In this document: one piece after another, positions 1 to 5,443 of the stretch
Position numbering within the stretch: the first letter of the stretch is position 1
How the letters are laid out: each line of letters opens with the position of its first letter
Origin: Actinomycetota bacterium
GTDB lineage: Bacteria; Actinomycetota; Thermoleophilia; Gaiellales; F1-60-MAGs149
Direction: 5' to 3'
Assembly (NCBI GenBank): GCA_947481755.1
Contig: CANKHS010000098.1
Coordinates: 1 to 5,531, forward strand
Length of the DNA: 5,531 nucleotides
Program-made: the position numbers and the translations under genes
The notes under the pieces: generated by a model
The model's input: only the letters and a program-made list of their open reading frames with translations
The model's database searches: none
Told to the model about the DNA's origin: nothing

Positions 1-82
1 GTCGCACCCGATCGCGCCGCACCTCCGTTTGCGCTTTCGCCTCCCTAACGCGACATTTTGGGCCCGGGCCCAAAATGTCGCG
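1..82. repeat. Palindrome-bearing repeat, copy 1
   Basis: First of two 82-bp direct copies offset by 154 bp. It matches 155-236 at 76 of 82 positions; the differences are at 15, 19, 21, 24, 40 and 49. It has a non-palindromic arm (about 1-48, containing GCACCCGATCG and CGTTTGCGCTTTCG) followed by a perfect palindrome (49-82). The left boundary is unknown because the copy starts at the window edge. No gene is supported in 1-198. The unit resembles REP or MITE-like intergenic repeats in layout, but no transposase, target duplication or known family is visible. The assignment as a dispersed repeat is inference from two copies only. Confidence 0.85.
49..82. repeat. 34-bp perfect palindrome
   Basis: Every base pairs with its mirror position around the axis between 65 and 66. 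The centre is GGGCCCGGGCCC (60-71), flanked by TTTT (56-59) and AAAA (72-75) and then by CGCGACA and TGTCGCG. It has no unpaired loop, so as RNA it would need to open a few central bases to fold. Neither side is followed by a T-rich tract, so it is not a standard intrinsic terminator. A binding site for a dimeric protein, a cruciform-forming site or the core of a mobile repeat are all possible; the sequence does not choose between them. Confidence 0.95.
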
Positions 83-154
83 CTCGATCCCGACGCTGCG
101 CGGGAATGGTCGTCGGAACCTGTATTGATGCCGGTCGAGGCTCGTCGAACCTTC

Positions 155-236
155 GTCGCACCCGATCGTGCCACTCCGCCGTTTGCGCTTTCGACTCCCT
201 AAGGCGACATTTTGGGCCCGGGCCCAAAATGTCGCG
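155..236. repeat. Palindrome-bearing repeat, copy 2, overlapping the polX 3' end
   Basis: Second copy of the 82-bp unit, in the same orientation as copy 1. The 72 bp between the copies (83-154) shows no match to the unit. Similarity stops sharply at 236, the outer edge of the palindrome, where polX coding sequence begins. This suggests that the palindrome side is a true end of the unit. The conserved arm bases CTCCCTAA read as TTAGGGAG on the minus strand and provide the polX stop codon (199-201). Confidence 0.85.
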
Positions 237-1959
237 TCGGCTTGCGTAGGGCCTGCAAATCCGGCCACGAGCGCGTGTTGACAATGTCGTCTGCCGTCGC
301 CCAACCACGCCGCGCGCAGTCGACGCCGTAACGCAATACGTCGATGCCGTCGGGGTGATGCGCGTCGCTCGAAATGCAGATCTTGACGCCCGCCGCGATC
401 GCCGCTCGCACGTGCTCGGGTCGTAGGTCGAGACGTTTCGGATTGGCGTTGACTTCGAGAAACGTGCCGGTGCGCGCACACGCCTCGATCAGTGCCTCGA
501 CATCGAGGTCGTACGGCTCGCGCCCGTCCAACAGTCGTCCCGTTGGGTGGGCAATCACGTCGACGGATGGATGCTCGGCGGCGGCAATCATGCTGGCCGT
601 CAGTGCGTCGCGATCTTGGCCACGCCGACCATGCGCCGAGGCAACGACCCAGTCGAGCTCGGCCAACACCTCATCCGGCAGGTCCAACAGACCGCCGGGC
701 ATGATGTCCACCTCGATGCCGGTCAGTAGGTAAAAGCCCTTACTGCGCAACGGCTTAGCCGCCTTCTGCACCAGCTTCATATTGGCCACAGTCTTGTCTG
801 CATCGAGGCCGATCCCCATTCCGACGGCCTTCGAGTGATCCGTGATCGTCAGGTACGAAAGGCCCCGCGCGATCGCGGCCTCAGCCATCTCGCGTGGGGT
901 GGCGTGTCCGTCGGAGGCATCGCTGTGCGCGTGGACGTCGCCCTGCAATTCGGCGAGTGTGACCAGCACCGGCAGCGCGTCGTTTGCGGCGGCCTCGAGC
1001 TCGCCCTGGTTCTCGCGCAACTCGGGCGGAATCCACTGCAGACCGAGTTGTCCGTAGACCTCTTCCTCGGTCGCACACGGGACGGCATCGCCACCGGCGA
1101 TCGGAGCAAACCCGTGCTCGGAGAGGCTCAGACCTTGGCTCCTTGCGCGCTCGCGCAGCGCCACGTTGTGCGCCTTCGACCCGGTGAAGTGCTGAAGCAA
1201 CGAGCCCCACTGCGCCGGCTCGATCACCCGCAGGTCGACCTGCATCCCGTCGTGCAAGACGACGGAAGCCTTCGCGTCGCCAAGTGCTGTGACGTCCTGC
1301 ACACCCGGGTGCTCAGCGAATCGTTGGAGCAATGGTGCAGGGTCGTCCGAGGCTGCAACGAGATCGACATCGCCGATCGTCTCCTTGCGCCGTCGCAACG
1401 AGCCGGCGATTTCGGCCGCCACACAACCTGGCTCGGCACGCAACATCGCCACCAGCGATTCGGCTCGCTCGAGCGCGTGGTCGAGCAGGATCACGTGCTT
1501 TCGCGGCCCACCCCCAGCCTGGAGTGCCTCGAGAATCCCCGCCTCTTTCTTCTCGCCGAGCCCCTTCAGCTCGCGCACGTGCCCTGCCTCGCAGGCGGCC
1601 TTGAGTGCCTCCGTGGAATCGACGCCCAGCTCGCTGTACAGCCGCTTGGCCGTTTTCGGTCCAACGCCCGGCACCTGCATCATCGCGACGAGGCCGTCCG
1701 GGTAGACGGCCCGCAACTTCTCCAGCGCAGCCATCGTGCCGGACGCCAGCAACTCGTCGACCTTGGCCGCGATCGTTCCGCCGATATCTGCGAGCTCCGT
1801 CAGGCGCCCCTCGGCCGCCATCCGCTCGATCGACTCGGGCGCCGACCGAAACCGTTCGGCCGCCTTCCGATACGCAATCACCTTGTAAACGACGGCGCCA
1901 TCGAGCTCGGATAGGCTCGCCAAGAGGTCAAACAGATCTGCAATCTCTGCGTTACGCAT
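199..1959 (-). CDS. polX: DNA polymerase/3'-5' exonuclease PolX (family X polymerase with PHP domain)
   Basis: Gap-filling repair polymerase of the bacterial PolX family, 586 aa, a normal length (about 570-575). The N-terminus (residues 1-70, starting MRNAEIADLF and including YKVIAYRKAAERF) is the helical 8-kDa domain. Helix-hairpin-helix motifs are QVPGVGPKTAKRL (95-107) and LKGLGEKKEAGI (131-142). The polymerase core has GS at 186-187, DVD with Asp197 and Asp199, and Asp242, a complete catalytic triad. The PHP nuclease domain (about 339-560) keeps all expected metal ligands: His343, His345, Asp350, His375, Glu416, His443, His471, Asp532 and His534. Exonuclease activity is therefore expected. 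The ATG at 1959 was chosen over an in-frame ATG at 2076 because it gives the family N-terminus and has an AGGGG ribosome-binding site. The last 11 residues (RHFGPGPKMSP) come from a palindromic repeat and are not family sequence; the native end was probably near LRKP. Only the functional details are inferred from the family. Confidence 0.95.
   Translation of the reverse strand: MRNAEIADLFDLLASLSELDGAVVYKVIAYRKAAERFRSAPESIERMAAEGRLTELADIGGTIAAKVDELLASGTMAALEKLRAVYPDGLVAMMQVPGVGPKTAKRLYSELGVDSTEALKAACEAGHVRELKGLGEKKEAGILEALQAGGGPRKHVILLDHALERAESLVAMLRAEPGCVAAEIAGSLRRRKETIGDVDLVAASDDPAPLLQRFAEHPGVQDVTALGDAKASVVLHDGMQVDLRVIEPAQWGSLLQHFTGSKAHNVALRERARSQGLSLSEHGFAPIAGGDAVPCATEEEVYGQLGLQWIPPELRENQGELEAAANDALPVLVTLAELQGDVHAHSDASDGHATPREMAEAAIARGLSYLTITDHSKAVGMGIGLDADKTVANMKLVQKAAKPLRSKGFYLLTGIEVDIMPGGLLDLPDEVLAELDWVVASAHGRRGQDRDALTASMIAAAEHPSVDVIAHPTGRLLDGREPYDLDVEALIEACARTGTFLEVNANPKRLDLRPEHVRAAIAAGVKICISSDAHHPDGIDVLRYGVDCARRGWATADDIVNTRSWPDLQALRKPTRHFGPGPKMSP
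204..235. repeat. 32-bp perfect palindrome inside the end of polX
   Basis: Same core as 49-82, with its axis between 219 and 220 and a perfect match out to 204 and 235. The outermost pair present in copy 1 is lost here (203 G against 236 G). It is read through in frame by polX as HFGPGPKMS near the C-terminus. It could fold in the polX mRNA and protect or terminate the 3' end, but there is no U-tract downstream on the minus strand. Confidence 0.95.
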
Positions 1960-2075
1960 GGCCAACAACCCCTGTGATGATCGCTTCTGCCGAGCCGTAT
2001 CGCATACCGGCAACGTCGCAGACCGAGCGGACGTGTGCAAGCGCCACCACCGTACCTGCGGCATGATGCGACCCA
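1960..2075. promoter_or_regulatory. Divergent intergenic region between polX and the glycosyltransferase gene
   Basis: The 116 bp between two outward-facing genes must hold the promoters of both, unless polX is transcribed from inside the glycosyltransferase gene. No convincing -35/-10 pair is visible on either strand. A CATGAT hexamer (2062-2067) sits 8 nt before the glycosyltransferase ATG, one base from the actinobacterial TANNNT -10 pattern, and that gene has no Shine-Dalgarno sequence. A bulged inverted repeat, GCCGTAT/ATACCGGC, lies at 1994-2011. The exact promoter elements are not established. Confidence 0.4.
1969..1973 (-). promoter_or_regulatory. Ribosome-binding site of polX
   Basis: AGGGG on the minus strand, 9 nt upstream of the ATG at 1959. 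It decides the polX start: the longer reading frame beginning at 2076 would add 39 residues with no family resemblance and would run to the first base of the divergent gene. Confidence 0.7.
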
Positions 2076-2831
2076 ATGAGCAGCCCTGCCGCAGAGCGTT
2101 TCGTCGTGTGTCTGCCGACGTATAACGAACGCGAGAATCTCGAGCGCATGATCGAGGCCATCGGTGTTGCGCGGGAACGCGCCACGATCGCCGGCGACGT
2201 GCTCGTCATCGACGATGGCTCGCCCGACGGTACCGGCCAAATTGCCGACACGCTGGCCGCCAAACTGCCCTGGGTTCATGTCCTCCACCGCACCCAAAAA
2301 GAAGGACTCGGTCGGGCCTACCTGGCCGGTTTTCACTGGGCCCTCGAGCGCGACTACGCGTACATCCTCGAGATGGACTGCGACTTCTCGCACGACCCTG
2401 GCCGTCTGCCCGATCTCCTCGCGGCAGCGCAGGATGGTGCAGATCTTGTCCTCGGCTCGCGCTACACCCATGGTGGTGGCGTCCGCGATTGGTCGGCGGT
2501 GCGTCGCATCATTTCGCGCAGTGGCTGCCTCTACGCACAGGCCTTCCTGCAGCTCCCCATCCAAGATCTGACGGGTGGCTTCAAGTGCTTTCGGCGCGCC
2601 GTGCTCGAGGCGATTGACCTTGATGACGTGACGGCGGAGGGCTACGCCTTCCAGATCGAGATGACGTACCGCACGTCGCTGCTCGGCTTCCAGATCCAAG
2701 AGGTACCGATTACCTTCACGGACCGGGTCGCCGGCGGGTCGAAGATGTCTCGCCGTATCGTGGCCGAGGCCTCGTGGCGCGTTCCGTCGCTCCGGCTGCG
2801 CGCTCTGCGCCGCGAACTCCCGCGCAATTGA
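2076..2831 (+). CDS. GT2 glycosyltransferase, probable polyprenol monophosphomannose synthase
   Basis: A 251-aa soluble GT-A enzyme of the dolichol/polyprenol-phosphate mannose synthase group, which transfers mannose from GDP-mannose to a polyprenyl phosphate on the cytoplasmic membrane face. Visible motifs, in order: LPTYNERENL (13-22), the nucleotide-sugar loop VIDDGSPDGT (44-53), the metal-binding DxD within EMDCDFSHDP (Asp101, Asp103), the acceptor-side DLTGGFKCFRR (164-174), EGYAFQIEM (188-196), and EVPITFTDRVAGGSKMS (209-225), the family's C-terminal signature. There is no membrane segment, so it is the short one-domain form, like actinobacterial Ppm1 catalytic domains. The product would supply mannose for lipoglycan or protein O-mannosylation. 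Donor and acceptor are inferred from the family; a glucosyl-phosphate-lipid synthase is the main alternative. No Shine-Dalgarno sequence precedes the ATG. A cell-wall transpeptidase gene follows 58 bp downstream on the same strand, possibly co-transcribed. Confidence 0.85.
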   Translation: MSSPAAERFVVCLPTYNERENLERMIEAIGVARERATIAGDVLVIDDGSPDGTGQIADTLAAKLPWVHVLHRTQKEGLGRAYLAGFHWALERDYAYILEMDCDFSHDPGRLPDLLAAAQDGADLVLGSRYTHGGGVRDWSAVRRIISRSGCLYAQAFLQLPIQDLTGGFKCFRRAVLEAIDLDDVTAEGYAFQIEMTYRTSLLGFQIQEVPITFTDRVAGGSKMSRRIVAEASWRVPSLRLRALRRELPRN

Positions 2832-2876
2832 GAGCCCGCCTACGTTTGGCCCGCCGACCGGGCGCTAATTCTCGCG

Positions 2877-2882
2877 TAGTGT
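2877..2882 (+). promoter_or_regulatory. Candidate -10 element for the L,D-transpeptidase gene (possible leaderless start)
   Basis: TAGTGT matches the TANNNT -10 pattern common in Actinomycetota and ends 7 nt before the ATG at 2890. Transcription would then begin at or next to the start codon. The absence of a Shine-Dalgarno sequence in 2832-2889 agrees with a leaderless mRNA. No matching -35 is seen, and TANNNT is frequent by chance, so this is tentative. Confidence 0.25.
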
Positions 2883-2889
2883 TCGACTG

Positions 2890-4377
2890 ATGCGCACTGG
2901 CACCGTTGTAGGACTGATCGTCACCGTCGCCGTCGGCGTCGTCGCGATCGGCGGCGTGCTCGTCGCACGCGCGTACGCAGACCGCCCCGTGGTCGAATCG
3001 GTCTCGCCCGCCCCGGGCACCACGGTCAATGGCTCGACGCCGATCCGCGTCATTCTCCGCTCTCCCGAAGCCGCGCAGACTGTGGCAATTACCGTTGATG
3101 GAACCGACGCGACCGTACGGGCCACGAAGACGGCGAGCGGGTACGTGCTGGCGATGCCGAAGCTTGTTGACGGTCCGCACAACGTGAATGTGCGCGTCGT
3201 CTCCTCCGACCTGATCGACAACACGGATACGTACCGCTGGACCTTTTCGACCGATGCCACGGCACCAACCCTGACGGCCACGACCTCATCGAAATGGGTG
3301 GACAGCGCAGTCGTCGACGGCGTATCGGAGCCTGGTGCCACCGTACGCGCCTCGTGGCAGGACGGCGAGGTTGTCACCACGGCCGACTCGGCCGGTCATT
3401 TCTCGCTGACGCCCGTGATTCCCGATGGCAAGACTCCGTTGTTGCTGACCGCAGCGGATGCTGCCGGCAACGAGACTCGCGCCTCGCACGTGATGCTGGT
3501 CGATAGTGGTCGCCCTGCCGTCAAGATTGGTGGCGTCGACGGCTGGGTCCGCGATACGGATCATCCGAAGGTCTACGCCTTCGTCGACTCGGCCAGCCCA
3601 ACCAACATCGTCGCCAAGATCAACGGGCAGGATGCCAAGGTGACGCCGCTGTCGATTGGTTACACGATCGAGGCTGGCGAGTTGCCGCAGGGCACGTCCG
3701 AATTGGCCCTCTCAATTACGAATAGCGTCGGCCATACGACCACGCGGACCAAGAAAATCAACGTCGACTCGACTGAGACGTTGACGAATAACCTGACGCT
3801 CGCTCCTGGCGCACGCGGCCTAGACGTTGCACGCCTGACCCGCCGCCTCAAGGTTGCTCGCGTTTGGAAGGGCAAGTTCAGCTGGCACTACAACGCCAAG
3901 GTCGTAGCGGCTGTCAAGGCGTTTCAGAAGAAGTCCAACATGCCGGAGGACGGCATCGCCCGCCCCGCGTTGCTCGCCCAAACCGCCGGCAAGATCGTGG
4001 TGATCGAGAGTAAGTTCGTGCTCAACCTCTACATCGACGGCAAGCTCGTGAAGCAGTACCCGGTCGCCGTTGGCCAGTCGGCCTATCCGACTCCGACGGG
4101 CGATTTTGTGGTCACCGAGAAGATCGAGAACCCGACGTGGACACCGCCAAACTCGCCGTGGGCTGCCGGCCTCGAGCCGGTTCCGCCGGGGACAAATAAT
4201 CCCCTGGGCACCCGCTGGATCGGCACGTCGGCACCGCTGGTCGGAATTCACGGCACGCCGTCGGACTGGTCGATTGGCACCGCGGCCTCCCATGGCTGTG
4301 TGCGGATGCATATCTCCGACGTTGAAGATCTCTTCAAGCGCGTCACCGTCGGCATGCCGATCGAGATCAAGCCCTAG
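2890..4377 (+). CDS. Membrane-anchored L,D-transpeptidase with Ig-like repeats and peptidoglycan-binding domain
   Basis: A 495-aa cell-wall enzyme of the YkuD (ErfK/YbiS) family, which makes 3-3 peptidoglycan cross-links or attaches proteins to peptidoglycan. An N-terminal hydrophobic segment (about 5-27, after Arg2) with no obvious cleavage site acts as a signal anchor. Three Ig-like beta modules follow, at about 33-121 (SPAPGTTVNGSTPIRV), 125-206 (SEPGATVRA, DAAGN) and 208-294. A peptidoglycan-binding domain spans about 303-365 (LAPGARGLDVARLTRRL, AAVKAFQKKSNMPEDG). The catalytic YkuD domain occupies 368-494 and has YPTPTGDF (399-406), His454 in GIHGT and SHGCVRM with His468 and nucleophile Cys470, so the active site is intact. 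The Ig-like modules probably act as a spacer across the wall. The domain order is clear from sequence; the exact cross-link made is inferred from the family. It lies 58 bp after the glycosyltransferase gene and converges on thiL. Confidence 0.93.
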   Translation: MRTGTVVGLIVTVAVGVVAIGGVLVARAYADRPVVESVSPAPGTTVNGSTPIRVILRSPEAAQTVAITVDGTDATVRATKTASGYVLAMPKLVDGPHNVNVRVVSSDLIDNTDTYRWTFSTDATAPTLTATTSSKWVDSAVVDGVSEPGATVRASWQDGEVVTTADSAGHFSLTPVIPDGKTPLLLTAADAAGNETRASHVMLVDSGRPAVKIGGVDGWVRDTDHPKVYAFVDSASPTNIVAKINGQDAKVTPLSIGYTIEAGELPQGTSELALSITNSVGHTTTRTKKINVDSTETLTNNLTLAPGARGLDVARLTRRLKVARVWKGKFSWHYNAKVVAAVKAFQKKSNMPEDGIARPALLAQTAGKIVVIESKFVLNLYIDGKLVKQYPVAVGQSAYPTPTGDFVVTEKIENPTWTPPNSPWAAGLEPVPPGTNNPLGTRWIGTSAPLVGIHGTPSDWSIGTAASHGCVRMHISDVEDLFKRVTVGMPIEIKP

Positions 4378-4383
4378 CGACAC

Positions 4384-4404
4384 GCTGGGGCCAAGGCCCC
4401 CGGC
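4384..4404. terminator. Putative bidirectional terminator hairpin between convergent genes
   Basis: GCTGGGG (4384-4390) pairs with CCCCGGC (4398-4404) around a 7-nt loop, with one T-G wobble. An alternative fold pairs GGGGC (4387-4391) with GCCCC (4396-4400). It fills most of the 30-bp gap between the L,D-transpeptidase stop (4377) and the thiL stop (4408). A short TTGTT follows on the plus side; no clear T-tract is seen on the minus side. Its position supports a terminator role more than its sequence does. Confidence 0.5.
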
Positions 4405-4407
4405 TTG

Positions 4408-5379
4408 TTAGGCGAGGTGATCCCAACCACGCAGAGCGTTGTCGGCGCCTTCGCCGGTGAAGCGCACGCCGGCCGGTCCATCCGCGACATGGCCAATTAC
4501 CGTGAGAGGAACACCGCAGCGTTCGACGTCATCGGCGGCCAGTGCCATCACGAGTTCGTAGTCTTCGCCGCCCGTCGCTGCCAAAACACCGGGGACGAGC
4601 CCGAGAGCACGCGCGATCGGCGGCGTGTCGTCGTGCATTGGCAGCGCGTCGAGGTCGACGTGGAGTTGCACACCGCTGCGACGAGCGAGTCGGCGCAGGT
4701 CGGTGGCGATACCGTCGGAGACATCCATCATCGCGTGGACAAATGGCGCAAGTGCCTGACCTTCTGCGAGCCGCGGATGCGGACGGCGGTGGCGCTCGAT
4801 CGACTCGACGGCGCCCGGGAGATCGCGGAGTGCGGGGTCGCGCAGCACGGCAAGACCCGCCGCCGACTCACCGAGCGTGCCCGTGACGGCAATCACGTCG
4901 CCGGGCTGTGCGCCGACCCGGCCAGGTGGTGGTGTCGCCGCTCGTCCAATCACGCTGATCGAGACGGAGAGCCCCGGACCGCGCGCTACGTCGCCGCCCA
5001 CCACGGGACAGCCATACGTGCGGGCGCAGGCACCAAGCCCGGCGTAGATCGGCTCCGCGTCGGCCGCATCGCCCTCGCCGAGGATCAGCGAAACGAGCGC
5101 GCCAACCGGCAACGCTCCCATCGCGGCAAGGTCGGAGAGGTTGACGGCGAGCGCCTTCCAACCGACGTCGTACGGCGAGGAAAAGTCGCGTCGAAAATGG
5201 ACGCCATCAACCTGTGGATCGACGGTCCAGACGAGATCGGGAGCCAACACGGCTGCGTCGTCGCCAATGCCCTGCAGGATCTCGGGCGACGAGCCGTCAA
5301 CGAGCGTGGCGAGGTGCGCGATCAGCGCGTCCTCGTCCGCGTACGCCGTTCCCTCTCCCCATCCAACCTGCTCTGGCAT
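4408..5379 (-). CDS. thiL: Thiamine-monophosphate kinase ThiL
   Basis: ThiL phosphorylates thiamine monophosphate with ATP to give thiamine diphosphate, the last step of cofactor synthesis in the cytoplasm. The protein is 323 aa, normal for the family and for the PurM/ThiL ATP-binding fold. Signatures in order: GIGDDAAVL (37-45), the metal/ATP loop; VDGVHF (57-62); KALAVNLSDLAAMGA (75-89); GGDVAR (128-133), where GGDTTR is usual; GDVIAVTGTLGESAAGL (160-176); DVSDGIATDL (219-228); TGGEDYELV (269-277); and the C-terminal GWDHL (318-322), corresponding to the family's GFDHF. The ATG at 5379 was chosen over an in-frame ATG at 5466 because the longer form adds 29 unrelated residues and overlaps the divergent gene. 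A short GGGA lies 5 nt upstream. No other thiamine genes are in the window, so it stands alone here. Confidence 0.95.
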   Translation of the reverse strand: MPEQVGWGEGTAYADEDALIAHLATLVDGSSPEILQGIGDDAAVLAPDLVWTVDPQVDGVHFRRDFSSPYDVGWKALAVNLSDLAAMGALPVGALVSLILGEGDAADAEPIYAGLGACARTYGCPVVGGDVARGPGLSVSISVIGRAATPPPGRVGAQPGDVIAVTGTLGESAAGLAVLRDPALRDLPGAVESIERHRRPHPRLAEGQALAPFVHAMMDVSDGIATDLRRLARRSGVQLHVDLDALPMHDDTPPIARALGLVPGVLAATGGEDYELVMALAADDVERCGVPLTVIGHVADGPAGVRFTGEGADNALRGWDHLA

Positions 5380-5409
5380 TGCCGTCCCGTCGTGTCGTTG
5401 CGCAAGCGG

Positions 5410-5419
5410 ATGGTACCCT
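5410..5419. promoter_or_regulatory. Overlapping divergent -10 candidates for thiL and the right-hand gene
   Basis: Around GGTACC (5412-5417), the minus strand reads TACCAT (5415 to 5410) and the plus strand reads TACCCT (5414-5419). Both fit TANNNT, and each lies about 25-30 nt from its own start codon (thiL ATG at 5379, right-hand ATG at 5444). No good -35 is visible for either. If both are real, the two promoters overlap and would compete for polymerase. Confidence 0.3.
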
Positions 5420-5443
5420 GACCACGCGTCTTGGAACCCTCTG

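Noticed and set aside
49..82. Intrinsic terminator
   Set aside because: No T-tract on either side and no loop; a strong dyad alone is not enough for this call.
1..236. CRISPR array
   Set aside because: Only two repeats of 82 bp with a 72-bp interval; the repeat is too long, the unit is a full palindrome and no cas gene is nearby.
58..249. Small plus-strand reading frame containing two GPGPK peptides
   Set aside because: The repeated peptide is explained by the DNA palindrome; its start codon lies in the first repeat's surroundings, with no ribosome-binding site and no independent support.
45..479. Minus-strand reading frame (144 codons) through both repeats
   Set aside because: It overlaps the PHP domain coding region in another frame, and it stays open through the repeats because the palindrome has no stops. 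The protein is Arg/Ser/Thr-rich with no domain.
835..1914. Long plus-strand reading frame (359 codons) opposite polX
   Set aside because: It lies wholly antisense to a gene with complete catalytic motifs, has no recognisable domain, and is expected from high GC at codon position 3.
1960..2076. 39-residue N-terminal extension of PolX from the ATG at 2076
   Set aside because: The extension has no family resemblance, and a good ribosome-binding site precedes the ATG at 1959, which gives the conserved N-terminus.
1878..2699. Minus-strand reading frame (273 codons) covering the glycosyltransferase gene, the gap and the start of polX
   Set aside because: Antisense to the conserved GT2 motifs and overlapping the polX N-terminus; no family resemblance.
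2849..2863. Hairpin GCCCG/CGGGC between the glycosyltransferase and L,D-transpeptidase genes
   Set aside because: The stem is only 5 bp in GC-rich DNA with no T-tract; it is not convincing as a terminator.
4405..5421. Plus-strand reading frame (338 codons) opposite thiL
   Set aside because: It mirrors thiL exactly, and the thiL frame carries all family signatures.
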